Shown here piece after piece: positions 51,980 to 61,603 of a stretch of 64,000 nucleotides of DNA. The notes under the pieces were generated by a model that saw only the letters and a list, made by a program, of their open reading frames with translations, was not told the origin of the DNA and did not search any database. The DNA is from JADKFD01 sp050250665 (GTDB taxonomy: Bacteria > Pseudomonadota > Gammaproteobacteria > Xanthomonadales > SZUA-5). The first letter of the stretch is position 1. Each line of letters starts with the position of its first letter. The translations under genes and the position numbers were made by a program. The stretch is from assembly GCA_050250665.1 (NCBI GenBank), contig JBFWOF010000003.1, forward strand, positions 1-64,000. Reading direction: 5' to 3'.

Positions 51980-54900
51980 GTGAGCCGAAAAATGATCCGA
52001 TCCGCCCGCATCGCAAACGTCTTCGCCGTGATCTGGGCAGCGTGGTCACTCTCCGCCATCGGTCAAACAGTTCCAGACCGCGATGACGTGTCGGACCGGG
52101 TGGGTGCGACGGCCGGTGAGTTCCGCGTCGATGAGACTGGGCAGGCAACGTACAACATTCCGATCTTCGTGCCTCCCGGAACTGCCGGAGTGCAACCGAA
52201 GCTGTCGCTGGTCTACAGCTCTGGCGGCGGCCCTGGAGCGCTGGGCCGTGGCTGGAGCCTCAGCGGGGTTAGCGCTATGGCCCGATGCCGGGCCTCCCGA
52301 GAAGCCGGTGATTTCATCATTGGCGGGGCTCCGGTCGATGGTGATCCAGGTTCCGTGAGCTACCGCCAGCAAGACCGTTTCTGTCTGGACGGCCAACGGC
52401 TGATCCTGGTTAGTACCAACAAGATCTATGGGGACGACGGAGCCGAGTACCGCCTCGAAGTGGATCGGTTTACCCGCATCTACAGCCGGGGCGGTCAGAA
52501 CCCGACAGAACCTACGTTCGGCAATCCCTACACCGGACCGAACTACTTCGAAGTCCAGCGCCGTGATGGCTCCACCAGCTATTACGGCAACACGGTGGAC
52601 TCCTACATCGAAGGCAACGGCCCCGGTGCTCAGTCGGCGACCGTCTGGGCGATGAGTCGGATGGTGGATTCCACCGGCAACTATATCGACTACGCCTATG
52701 AGAAGAACGCCGGCCCGAACGCGGCGGGCGAGTTTGTTCTCAAGACAATCAAGTACACCGGCAAGATCACACCCGTTCAGCTGCCTTACGCGACCATCAC
52801 CTTCAACTACGAGACGGTTGCAATCCGGGAAGGTTATGTCGGGGGTTCGCGGGCAACACGCACACGCCGCCTCTATGGCATCGATGTGGCGGGCATGCGC
52901 TGGTATCGGCTGGCCTATGCCACCTCCGCCTCAGGAACAGGCGAGGACACGCTCACCTCAGTCAAGGAATGCAGCAGCAGTTCCGAGTCGGTTTGCTACC
53001 CGGCGACCACTTTCACCTGGTCGACTGCCCCGCAGAACTTCGCGACGACGTCGTTCCGAACGGACACAGGGCTTGAGGCTCTGATCGATCACCGGATCGG
53101 AGACATTGATGGTGACGGTAGGCTTGATCTCGTCTATGTCCGGGACACAGGCGGTGGTAGTTGTCCGTCCAATGAGATCAACGTCCGCTTTGCCGAGCGC
53201 CAGGCCAGCGGCTCGCTGCAATTCCCCAGAATCACCGGCCAGCCCAGCATCTGCACTGGGCACCCGAGCACGGAAGTCAGCCGCAAGTGGCAGCTGCTCG
53301 ACTACGACGGAGATGGCCGTGACGATCTTCTGATCGCTGAAGCCCAAGGCAGTCCGGCCCGTTGGCGCATTCGTCCGGCGATCGGGCGCATGGGATTTGA
53401 CACTTCACGTGATCTCTTGAGCGAGACCGGCGTCACACTCAACGTCAGTGACGTCGCCAGCCCGGAAATTGCTGACTTCAACGGGGACGGTCTTCCAGAT
53501 CTCGTGTCGATCAGCAATGCCGGCGTCACCAGCATTCGCTATCTGGAGCGCAACGGCATTACCGCCACCTTCAAGTTCTCGCAGGCTTATACCTTTGACG
53601 CGCGGTCGTTCATTCCGATCGGTACCGCATGTCGGATCGGCAGCAATCCCAATTGCACGGTTGCCATTTTCACCCTTGGGGAGCTTCGCCCTTTGGACTA
53701 CGACGGCGATGGCCGAGCGGACTTGGTTGCCATCGCGATTCCGGACTCTTTCCAGGTTCCCCAGAACCGCTTTCTGACGGCCGATGATCTTCAGCAGGCG
53801 GGAGTCAGCCAGTTCTTTTATTTTGTGCTGCACACGCGCGATCGGACGAGCACACCGCAGCCGGTGCAGAACTTCGAGTATTGGTGGTCCTCTTATGATG
53901 GCGGTCAGGGCAATTCGCCGACGATGCCCAAGTGGATCGCCACGATCGGTGATTTCAATGGCGATGGACTACCAGATCTGTTGGGTACCGCTGATGACCC
54001 GGCCAATGGCTACCAGGCCTGCATGAATACGGGCGCCAAAGGGGTAGCATTCCAGTGTGCAGGCTCACTGCAAACGAACCTGTTGGCGCTCAAGGTGGCC
54101 GACGTCAACGGCGACGGGCGCAACGATCTCGTTTATTTGCCGTCGACATCCAACTCCTGGCAGAACTACCAGGTGCGTTACGCCGGTTTCGATGGGTCAT
54201 TCGGGACAACCTCAGTCACTCTGCCCGGCAATGGCACCCAAGGCGTCCTCCCCAGCAACACGAGCCTGCCGAGTTCCCGAGACATGTTCGTCGATTTCGA
54301 CGGCGATGCCGCGGCTGACTTTCTGGCGCTCTATCCGTTGCAAGGGGGAGACAACGAGCGCACTGGCACGGGCGATGCCACGGTGCGCTTCAAGCCCAAG
54401 GACGTGATCACCGAGATCACGAATGGCTATGGCGCCAAAACGACCATCAGCTACCTACCGCTGACCAACAAGAGCGTCTACACCAAGGATATCGGCTCCA
54501 GAAACGACGCTGATCCCACGACATCGGGCGTGCAGATCTATGGTCGCGGATCGCCTGTGCTTGATCTGATGACCTCGATGTATGTGGTCAGCTACGTCCA
54601 GAGCGACGCCCCCGTCTGGGGACTTCCGAATTCCCGAAGTCTGGTGAGCTATCGCTATGTCGGCGCGAAGATGCAGGCTGGTGGCCGCGGGATGCTCGGT
54701 TTCCGGGAGATCATCTCCACCGATCACAACTTCACGGGAACACCAGCCGGCCATGTGGTTTCCAAGACCGCCTATTCCCAGGGGTTCCCGTTCATCGGCA
54801 TGCCAGTGAGAACCGAGAAATGGGTGGTGGCGGGCCAAGCAACTCCCTTGGGTGCCTGCCGCGTCAGCGGGCTGGATGCCGATGCCTGCACCTGGACCTA

Positions 54901-57900
54901 CGGCACCGCGCCACCCGTGATTTCCGGGTCACTGATCCAGGCGGCCGATACGCTGTTCGACACCATTCCCAACTTTGGCTCGGGCACCCAGGCGCCGCTT
55001 TTCTCCTATACGCTGGTGACTCAGGAGCGCCGATACGCGCTGTCCATGACCGCCGGTGTCTACGGCGTGAGCACGGGCAGTCTCCTGTCCTATGTGGCCA
55101 CCGGCGAGTGTGGCCACGATGCTTGGGGCAATCCGGCCATCGTTGGCGTGGATACCCATGTCTCGGAACCGGCAACGAGGTCGCTCGAACTCTTTCCAGA
55201 AGGGGTCGTGCCCTGCGGCGCGCCGAACCCCACCTATGACGCTACGGTCGAAACCCGAAAGCGAACGGTGAACCAATGGGAAGATCCCGGCCAGAGTTGG
55301 CAACTGGGGCGGCTCTCAACCGCCGAGGTTCAACACTTCCGGCGAAACAGCAGTAACACGCTGGTCAGCAACAGCCGGTTTACCCTGTTCAGCTATCAAA
55401 CCTCGGGGGTGACCAAGGGACTGCTCAAGGATGAGCGCATTGAACCAGGCGCATCGGCGACCAACGACGAACTCCGAACTTGGTATCAGCTCGACAACTT
55501 CGGCAACCGGACCGGAACCTACACCTGCAGTGCCGATATCGACGAAACCACGTGCCGCAATCCTGGGCTCTTCGGCAGTCAGATGCCCTTCCAGCCGGCA
55601 CCCGATTCCAATGGCGAACCGGCAGTCAGCGTGCGCAGATACACCCGAACGACCTATGACACCCAGGGTCGATATGCCACGGCAGGCTACGATCCGTACT
55701 ACGATCCCTCGCAAACACCGCGCCTTTGGAGCGAGCGGGCAACCTGGTCCCAATGCACACTCGGCAGCTTTGGCGCCCGCGATGAATTTGGCGAACTCCA
55801 ATGCGTGGACGACGTCAACGGTGTGACCATCAAATCCCGTCGCGGCGCCCTCGGACGCGATTACTGGAGTTGGAATGAGACCGTTGCTGGCACCAGCACC
55901 GGCGTGACCACCACGATCACTTTTGCCTGGTGTGCGGGAACCAATGGCGGAACAGCCTCGTGCCCGGATGGCGCGAAGTTCCGCCGACAGGTTGTCAATT
56001 CGATCGCACCGACCACCTGGACCTATTTTGATGTGCTCGGTCGAGAAATAGCGGCGGCAACGCAGAGCTTCAACGACAATGGCGCCGGAAACATCAGCGT
56101 ATCGATCAGCTGTGGCGGCTTTGATGCCCACGGCCGTGCAATCAAGACCACCGAACCTCGGTTCATGACCGGTGGGTTCTCCGGCGCACCGAGTTTCACC
56201 GGTCAAGGCACAATCTGCACTTCGGCACCCACATCGCTGCAGACGACCTCGGTGATCGACGTGCTGGGTCGAGTGACCAAAGTGACGGCACCCGACGGCG
56301 GCGAGACGTCGAGCACCTACGATGGATTGACGACGACCATTCGCGCGCCTTGCAACAACGAAGGCCCGTTGCTGCTCTGTGCACGCGACTGGACGAAGGT
56401 CACCAATGCATCGGGTGAACCGGTGGTCGCGATGGATCCAAACGGCTTCATCATCAATTACGTGCGCGATGTCTTCGGCAATGTCACACAGATCAAGCGA
56501 AATGCCGGCAACGGTGAGATCGTCAACACGGCAATCTACGACGTGCGCGGACGTCTGACCCAGCAATCAGACACGGATGGCGGCACCTGGAATTTTGTCT
56601 ACAACGCCGCCGGTGAGGCGATCAAACGCACCGACGCACGCGGACAAACGGTTCGCATGGACATCGATGCTCGGGGACGAGTCTGGCGAACCCGCACGGC
56701 CAACGTGCCCGGTGGTGCCTGCCCGGACTGCCTGTTCGCCAACGGCTTCGAGAATGCCGGGTCCGGGAGCGGGGGAGAAATCGTCGACCTCACCACCTAT
56801 GACACGGCCGCCAACGGTCTCGGCCTCATCCATTTCGATACGCGAACGGCCGGCGGTGCGGCAACCATCTCGCGGACCTATGCCTATGACGCGCTGGCGC
56901 GTCCGATCAGCAAGGCAACCCTTCTGGAGGCGAAGACCTACACAGAAACAACCGTGTACGACACGTCTGGACGACTGCTCAAGACGCTGACGGCCTACAC
57001 CGAGAACTACAACAATCCCGGCGGCAACTACGCCTACCTGGAGGGCGCCGAGTATTCCTACGGAGCGCGCGGCCATCTGACCCGCGTATGTCGAGCATCT
57101 GACAGCTCCAATGTCGTCAGTGGTTGCCCCAGTGGCGTGACCAATGCGCCGCTCTATTGGCGTTTGATCTCTCAGGACGCCCGCGGCCAGGTGGTGCAGG
57201 ATGAGCGTCACGACAACGTCGCGCTCAAGAGCACTCGAACCTACAACAGCTCCACGGGTCGCTTGGCAACACTGAAATCAGGCAGCAGCGACAGCTTGCA
57301 GAACCTGCTCTTTGCCCATGACCAAGCCGGCAATCTGTTACGGCGAGAGGACTATCGGATTACGCCGAACAAAGTTGAATCGTTCAGTTACGACGCCTTG
57401 GATCGGGTGACCAAAGCGACTCTCAATGGTCAAACGCTGCTGACCTTGACCTACGACGATCTTGGCAACATCTGCAACAAGACCGGCAACGCCTACACCT
57501 ACGACGGGCGATCCGGATGCGCGGGTACGCTTGGACAAGGCAACAAGAGTGCACATGCAGTCACTCAAGCCTTCGGTATTGCCTACTCCTACGATGCGAA
57601 CGGCCTCCAGACACGAGCAGATGCCGCCGGCACAGTAAACGACCGCTACACCGAGTACGACGTTTTTCATCGGCTGAAAGCCGTCTATGTCGGGACGCTA
57701 GGCGCCTCCAGTTTCGTCGCCGAGTACACCTATGCACCCGATCTCAGCCTTGTTACCCAAACCGAGCTGAATGCAACCAGTCAAGCGACCAGGCGAACAC
57801 ACTACGTCGGAAACCTCGAATGGACTGATCGAAATCCTGGGGGCAGCACCAATCGGGAAGCGAGGCTGAGCCTTCCCGGTGGACTCGTTTTAATCAAGCG

Positions 57901-59308
57901 ATTCCTGGACGGAAAGTTGCCTACCACCGACTACCGTTATGTGTTCACCGACATCCTGGGCTCAATCGATGTCATCGCCAATGAAAATGGCGTCGCCGTA
58001 GAGCGGATGAGCTTCGATGTCCATGGACGCAGACGCGACAGCATCGACTGGACAACACCTATCGTTTACGGCCCCGACAGCACGACGCGCAGGGGCTACA
58101 CGGGCCACGAGCAGATCGATGGTGCCGGCCTCGTCCACATGCGCGCACGCATGTACGACCCGCGACTCGGCCGATTCATCCAGCCAGATCCCATGGTCGA
58201 GGCAGACGCCACCCAAGGCTGGAACCGTTACAGCTACGTCCTCAACAACCCCATGTCGGCGACCGATCCCACCGGCATGCTCACCCAGCGCCAGGCAGTA
58301 CGCGCTGGTCGAACCATCGCGGCAATCGTCGTGTCCATTGCGCTCCCACAGGCGGGCTTTTGGGCGGGTACGGCGTTCGAAGGATTTGGAGCCTACGTTG
58401 TAAGCGGCTTTGTAGCAGGCGGCATCTCGGGAGGGTGGCAAGGCGCCATCTGGGGCGCGTTCTCAGCCGGGACATTCCACGCCATCGGAACTGCGCTCCC
58501 CGGCGCCCCAGGTGCGCCACTGTCAGAAGCAGTTCGTACGCCAGCCTACTGGCACAAGGTCCTGGCTCACGCCACCGCCGGCGGCGTCCTGAATACAATG
58601 CAGGGCGGCAAGTTCGGACATGGGTTTGTGAGCAATGGAATCATGGAAGCCACCAGTCCCGCAATCTCCACCCTGGACTCCGTCTATGAGCAGACGTTTG
58701 CAAGCGCGCTAGTTGGCGGCACTGTGTCCGATATTACAGGAGGAAATTTCGGGAACGGCGCGATGACCAGCGCATTTGCGTGGGCGTTCAACCACCTCCT
58801 ACAGAAAGGTCAGTCCCGAGGACTAACACCAGGTGAGAGAGCGGAAGCCGAGGCTTTCTTCGGAGACTCGATTGACTATGGTGAAGTCGTCATTTGGAAC
58901 AAAAAATACGCTTTCTGGCAGCCAAAAAATGTCGCAATCTCCCCAGACGGCGGAAATATCTACATGGGCTCTGAAGCGTACCAAGACGATTTCTCTGTAT
59001 CAAAATGGGATATGGCGTTTCTGATCCATGAGCTCGGCCACGTGTGGCAAGTCCAACAGGGCTTTGGTCTCACAATTCCACCGCGTGGTTACGATTATTC
59101 GAAAGCGCTCAGACGTGGCCGTGGCTGGGGAAAGATGACGACAGAAGGTCAGGCAGAGGTTATGAGCGACCTCTTCCTGAAAATGAACGGCTATCGTACG
59201 CAGCATGCCCTTCCGCTAGGATACTCAGCCTCCCAATTACGTGCCCTTATTCCATTTAACGTACCGGCGTATGACTCAGGAGTACCTCCGTGGATGCAAG
59301 GTTTTTAA
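51980..59308 (+). CDS. Giant secreted SpvB/FG-GAP/RHS protein with zincin-like C-terminal toxin
   Basis: This 2442-residue polymorphic toxin has a signal peptide at 1-29, then an SpvB-like domain (about 45-110, G-A-L-G-R-G-W-S-L-S-G), at least seven FG-GAP/VCBS repeats of the D-x-D/N-G-D-G type (about 370-790), a Tc-toxin-like middle domain (about 800-1180), YD/RHS repeats, and the RHS core end R-x-Y-D-P-R-L-G-R-F near 2060 with D-P-T-G. Beyond it a variable C-terminal part holds hydrophobic Gly-rich segments, G-G-N-F-G-N-G-A, and a zincin motif H2350-E-L-G-H. GTG 51980 or ATG 51992 are possible starts. No PAAR domain is seen, so export is probably Sec-dependent. Confidence 0.9.
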   Translation: MSRKMIRSARIANVFAVIWAAWSLSAIGQTVPDRDDVSDRVGATAGEFRVDETGQATYNIPIFVPPGTAGVQPKLSLVYSSGGGPGALGRGWSLSGVSAMARCRASREAGDFIIGGAPVDGDPGSVSYRQQDRFCLDGQRLILVSTNKIYGDDGAEYRLEVDRFTRIYSRGGQNPTEPTFGNPYTGPNYFEVQRRDGSTSYYGNTVDSYIEGNGPGAQSATVWAMSRMVDSTGNYIDYAYEKNAGPNAAGEFVLKTIKYTGKITPVQLPYATITFNYETVAIREGYVGGSRATRTRRLYGIDVAGMRWYRLAYATSASGTGEDTLTSVKECSSSSESVCYPATTFTWSTAPQNFATTSFRTDTGLEALIDHRIGDIDGDGRLDLVYVRDTGGGSCPSNEINVRFAERQASGSLQFPRITGQPSICTGHPSTEVSRKWQLLDYDGDGRDDLLIAEAQGSPARWRIRPAIGRMGFDTSRDLLSETGVTLNVSDVASPEIADFNGDGLPDLVSISNAGVTSIRYLERNGITATFKFSQAYTFDARSFIPIGTACRIGSNPNCTVAIFTLGELRPLDYDGDGRADLVAIAIPDSFQVPQNRFLTADDLQQAGVSQFFYFVLHTRDRTSTPQPVQNFEYWWSSYDGGQGNSPTMPKWIATIGDFNGDGLPDLLGTADDPANGYQACMNTGAKGVAFQCAGSLQTNLLALKVADVNGDGRNDLVYLPSTSNSWQNYQVRYAGFDGSFGTTSVTLPGNGTQGVLPSNTSLPSSRDMFVDFDGDAAADFLALYPLQGGDNERTGTGDATVRFKPKDVITEITNGYGAKTTISYLPLTNKSVYTKDIGSRNDADPTTSGVQIYGRGSPVLDLMTSMYVVSYVQSDAPVWGLPNSRSLVSYRYVGAKMQAGGRGMLGFREIISTDHNFTGTPAGHVVSKTAYSQGFPFIGMPVRTEKWVVAGQATPLGACRVSGLDADACTWTYGTAPPVISGSLIQAADTLFDTIPNFGSGTQAPLFSYTLVTQERRYALSMTAGVYGVSTGSLLSYVATGECGHDAWGNPAIVGVDTHVSEPATRSLELFPEGVVPCGAPNPTYDATVETRKRTVNQWEDPGQSWQLGRLSTAEVQHFRRNSSNTLVSNSRFTLFSYQTSGVTKGLLKDERIEPGASATNDELRTWYQLDNFGNRTGTYTCSADIDETTCRNPGLFGSQMPFQPAPDSNGEPAVSVRRYTRTTYDTQGRYATAGYDPYYDPSQTPRLWSERATWSQCTLGSFGARDEFGELQCVDDVNGVTIKSRRGALGRDYWSWNETVAGTSTGVTTTITFAWCAGTNGGTASCPDGAKFRRQVVNSIAPTTWTYFDVLGREIAAATQSFNDNGAGNISVSISCGGFDAHGRAIKTTEPRFMTGGFSGAPSFTGQGTICTSAPTSLQTTSVIDVLGRVTKVTAPDGGETSSTYDGLTTTIRAPCNNEGPLLLCARDWTKVTNASGEPVVAMDPNGFIINYVRDVFGNVTQIKRNAGNGEIVNTAIYDVRGRLTQQSDTDGGTWNFVYNAAGEAIKRTDARGQTVRMDIDARGRVWRTRTANVPGGACPDCLFANGFENAGSGSGGEIVDLTTYDTAANGLGLIHFDTRTAGGAATISRTYAYDALARPISKATLLEAKTYTETTVYDTSGRLLKTLTAYTENYNNPGGNYAYLEGAEYSYGARGHLTRVCRASDSSNVVSGCPSGVTNAPLYWRLISQDARGQVVQDERHDNVALKSTRTYNSSTGRLATLKSGSSDSLQNLLFAHDQAGNLLRREDYRITPNKVESFSYDALDRVTKATLNGQTLLTLTYDDLGNICNKTGNAYTYDGRSGCAGTLGQGNKSAHAVTQAFGIAYSYDANGLQTRADAAGTVNDRYTEYDVFHRLKAVYVGTLGASSFVAEYTYAPDLSLVTQTELNATSQATRRTHYVGNLEWTDRNPGGSTNREARLSLPGGLVLIKRFLDGKLPTTDYRYVFTDILGSIDVIANENGVAVERMSFDVHGRRRDSIDWTTPIVYGPDSTTRRGYTGHEQIDGAGLVHMRARMYDPRLGRFIQPDPMVEADATQGWNRYSYVLNNPMSATDPTGMLTQRQAVRAGRTIAAIVVSIALPQAGFWAGTAFEGFGAYVVSGFVAGGISGGWQGAIWGAFSAGTFHAIGTALPGAPGAPLSEAVRTPAYWHKVLAHATAGGVLNTMQGGKFGHGFVSNGIMEATSPAISTLDSVYEQTFASALVGGTVSDITGGNFGNGAMTSAFAWAFNHLLQKGQSRGLTPGERAEAEAFFGDSIDYGEVVIWNKKYAFWQPKNVAISPDGGNIYMGSEAYQDDFSVSKWDMAFLIHELGHVWQVQQGFGLTIPPRGYDYSKALRRGRGWGKMTTEGQAEVMSDLFLKMNGYRTQHALPLGYSASQLRALIPFNVPAYDSGVPPWMQGF

Positions 59309-59739
59309 TTCGACTCACGCTTCTCGTTCTTCCACTAGCTAGTGGGTGTGCGCACTCCTCTGCTGAGGTCGCGAGCGACACTCGCTTGATGCAGGAGATA
59401 ACTGAATCTTATGAAAAAGGTGACCTCGATACGGCAATACGCCTAAGCACCGCCCTAGAAGCTGATCCAGATCCAGAAATCAGGTTCAGCATTGGATTTA
59501 TTTATCTCGCCCGCAGCCAGGATATGAAAAGGAAAAGCCAAGACAGGGACGAGGATCACGAAAAGGCTGTGGACCTCATCACTAAGGCCGCCCAAGATGG
59601 GCTACAGCAAGCGGCTAGTTTCTTGGCAAGCGCCTATCGATATGGAACCTACAGTTTTCCTAAACGGGACGATCTCGCTCAATGTTGGCGTGAGGCGGCA
59701 CAGTCAAGACAAATGGGAAATAGATGTCAAGAGAAGTAA
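59290..59739 (+). CDS. Sel1-like lipoprotein, immunity candidate
   Basis: This 149-residue predicted lipoprotein has lipobox L-A-S-G-C (Cys20). The rest is helical with Sel1/TPR-like pairs (A-V-D-L-I-T-K-A-A-Q-D-G-L-Q-Q-A-A-S-F-L-A-S-A-Y). GTG at 59290 lies inside the last codons of the RHS gene, so it is translationally linked to the toxin, the standard place for an immunity gene. The same frame stays open for about 62 codons after the stop. Confidence 0.72.
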   Translation: MDARFLIRLTLLVLPLASGCAHSSAEVASDTRLMQEITESYEKGDLDTAIRLSTALEADPDPEIRFSIGFIYLARSQDMKRKSQDRDEDHEKAVDLITKAAQDGLQQAASFLASAYRYGTYSFPKRDDLAQCWREAAQSRQMGNRCQEK

Positions 59740-59854
59740 GTACGCCATGGCAAGATCAATGCCTTTGTCGCAGCCATTTATTATCCACGTCCACCAAATG
59801 ACGCATTTATTTCTGGCTACGACCTTCACAGCGGCTTCAGCATCGAGAATTATA

Positions 59855-60313
59855 ATGAAGAGGTTGCTCCCAGCGATTGCATTGCTTGCGATAGGTTCAT
59901 ATGCATCTGTAATCCACGCAGAGTCAGCCGTTCCTGACCCTCAAGACACATCACGAGTTGATTTGTATTTCTTGGGCTGGGGCTGGAAGCTCTTCGGCTC
60001 AGATCTCGGACCTGCAGACGTCGTAAAAAGGGCAACCACACGTGTCGAATTATTGGGAACGCCCGCAACGACGCCCTTGCTCAAGTTGATGGCCAATGGA
60101 GAGTGGTTGTCGCCTAGCAGCAAAGAAAGAATGCGGCCACTGGTGCTGATTATAGATGTAACTTCTGAAGACGGGTCGACCAAAACCTTTGTTTCTGATG
60201 GATGTGTTCTGAAAGAGCAAATCTCGGAGAGGGTGCGAGCAATTGACTCTAATTTTCGTCGTTCGCTTGCCTTCGGCTCGGACGACCTGTCATTTGAGTG
60301 CGAAGCAGACTAG
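59855..60313 (+). CDS. Small exported protein, unrecognised
   Basis: This 152-residue protein has a signal peptide (M-K-R-L-L-P-A-I-A-L-L-A-I-G-S-Y-A-S-V-I-H-A). ATG 59855 is chosen because it opens on the signal; the longer frame overlaps the upstream gene. The mature part is mixed, with a C-terminal D-G-C...F-E-C pair that may form a disulfide. No family recognised. Codon and base use are more AT-rich than the left 40 kb. A second immunity or accessory candidate. Confidence 0.6.
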   Translation: MKRLLPAIALLAIGSYASVIHAESAVPDPQDTSRVDLYFLGWGWKLFGSDLGPADVVKRATTRVELLGTPATTPLLKLMANGEWLSPSSKERMRPLVLIIDVTSEDGSTKTFVSDGCVLKEQISERVRAIDSNFRRSLAFGSDDLSFECEAD

Positions 60314-60346
60314 TTAAACCGCCCCTTCATCACGACGAAGCTTTGA

Positions 60347-61024
60347 GTGGAGGATCCGGTCATTTTCCATCCCACGAGAAATACCTCATTTGCTATTCAC
60401 AAATGGCATTTGCTGTGCTTCGCATTTTTTGCTGCAAATCACCTCCATGCACAGCCAGAACCCACGCAATGCACAATTGAAGATTTATCTTCTCTCCTCA
60501 TACGAGAAGCAACAAAGGAGCAATTGTACATTCTTCAGCGTACCGATGTCTGGGAGTTCGACCCCATGGCGAGCCAGCTAAAACTGGCTGAAAGTGCGGC
60601 AGTTCTCGTGGAATCGTGTCGCGACGAGCTTGCGAACGACTCCGATTTGCACGTTCGCGCAATGTTGACAAGCGAACCTTCTTGGCTCTTGAGATCTGTC
60701 GTATTAGCCGCAAATCGCAAGGCAAGCGGAGCCCATGGGGACTGGAATGAAGCAAAGATTGGATATGCGATAGATTATCTCAACACTCTACCTTGGCCGC
60801 ACGCTCCAAAGCTAAATTGCACCAAGAAAAAGCCAATGAAGACAATCGATGTTAGCTTTCACGAATCTCAGGCCTGGTACACGTTCAGAACTGTTCCATA
60901 TTTTGAGTGCGGCCCCGGTCGCTACCTTGCCTACCTTCCGGAACAAGGATGGCAAGAACTGGAGCCCACGAAACGCAACTTCATGCAAAGGGCGATAGAC
61001 CGCGCGACGAAAGCGTCACGATGA
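60347..61024 (+). CDS. Exported protein of unknown function
   Basis: This 225-residue frame starts at GTG 60347; a hydrophobic stretch (W-H-L-L-C-F-A-F-F-A-A-N-H-L-H-A) at about 20-35 acts as a possible signal. Six Cys-containing segments occur in the mature part. No family recognised. Located in the AT-richer block after the RHS gene. Confidence 0.55.
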   Translation: MEDPVIFHPTRNTSFAIHKWHLLCFAFFAANHLHAQPEPTQCTIEDLSSLLIREATKEQLYILQRTDVWEFDPMASQLKLAESAAVLVESCRDELANDSDLHVRAMLTSEPSWLLRSVVLAANRKASGAHGDWNEAKIGYAIDYLNTLPWPHAPKLNCTKKKPMKTIDVSFHESQAWYTFRTVPYFECGPGRYLAYLPEQGWQELEPTKRNFMQRAIDRATKASR

Positions 61025-61031
61025 TGGGGCA

Positions 61032-61484
61032 ATGAAAGCCTTAGCAATTTTTATTGTTGGATTGTACTCAGCGGGAGTTCACGCCGCACAGGTAACGGTT
61101 TCAGTCCATTTAGAAACCAGCATGGCAATCACCAGCGGAACAGTTTGGATTCAGAACTTTGAAGAGCGCCCTCGATACCCGGGCAGCGCAATTCTAGCGG
61201 ACGTAGCAATTACAGACAAAGATGGCCGTTTCACTGTCAATCTCGCGCCGGGAGAGTACGCTTTGAATCTAGTAAGAGATCGATGTAGTTGGAAACCAGC
61301 CAAACATGCCGTTACTGTCAAGCACAGAGAAAAACGAACTTCCGTGGAAATGATTGTCACGCCGGATATTTGTGAATGCCAGAGCCGCGGACAATTTGCG
61401 ATCCCAAACGCCAGATCTCCTCGAACTGACACCACGAGCAAAAATCACGCCAAGAACTCACGCCTGAACATAGCCGTAGATTAA
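61032..61484 (+). CDS. Exported protein with carboxypeptidase-regulatory-like fold
   Basis: This 150-residue protein has a signal peptide (1-18). The sequence after it looks like a beta-sandwich of the CarboxypepD_reg type: V-A-I-T-D-K-D-G-R-F-T-V-N-L-A-P-G-E-Y-A-L-N-L. The Cys near I-C-E-C may be paired. Separated by 7 bp from the gene before, so one transcript is likely. Function unknown. Confidence 0.6.
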   Translation: MKALAIFIVGLYSAGVHAAQVTVSVHLETSMAITSGTVWIQNFEERPRYPGSAILADVAITDKDGRFTVNLAPGEYALNLVRDRCSWKPAKHAVTVKHREKRTSVEMIVTPDICECQSRGQFAIPNARSPRTDTTSKNHAKNSRLNIAVD

Positions 61485-61603
61485 GTGCACTTCGTAAATA
61501 AATGCATTTTCTCCGCTTCACGCCAGCGGTTCGTTTTTAAAGCTAAATATGTATGCAACCGGCACCTGCTAGTCGACAACGCAAACATTAAGGAAGAAAA
61601 TCC

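Noticed and set aside
59597..59854. Upstream part of the frame leading to the exported protein at 59855
   Set aside because: Overlaps the lipoprotein gene in another frame; the signal peptide begins at 59855.
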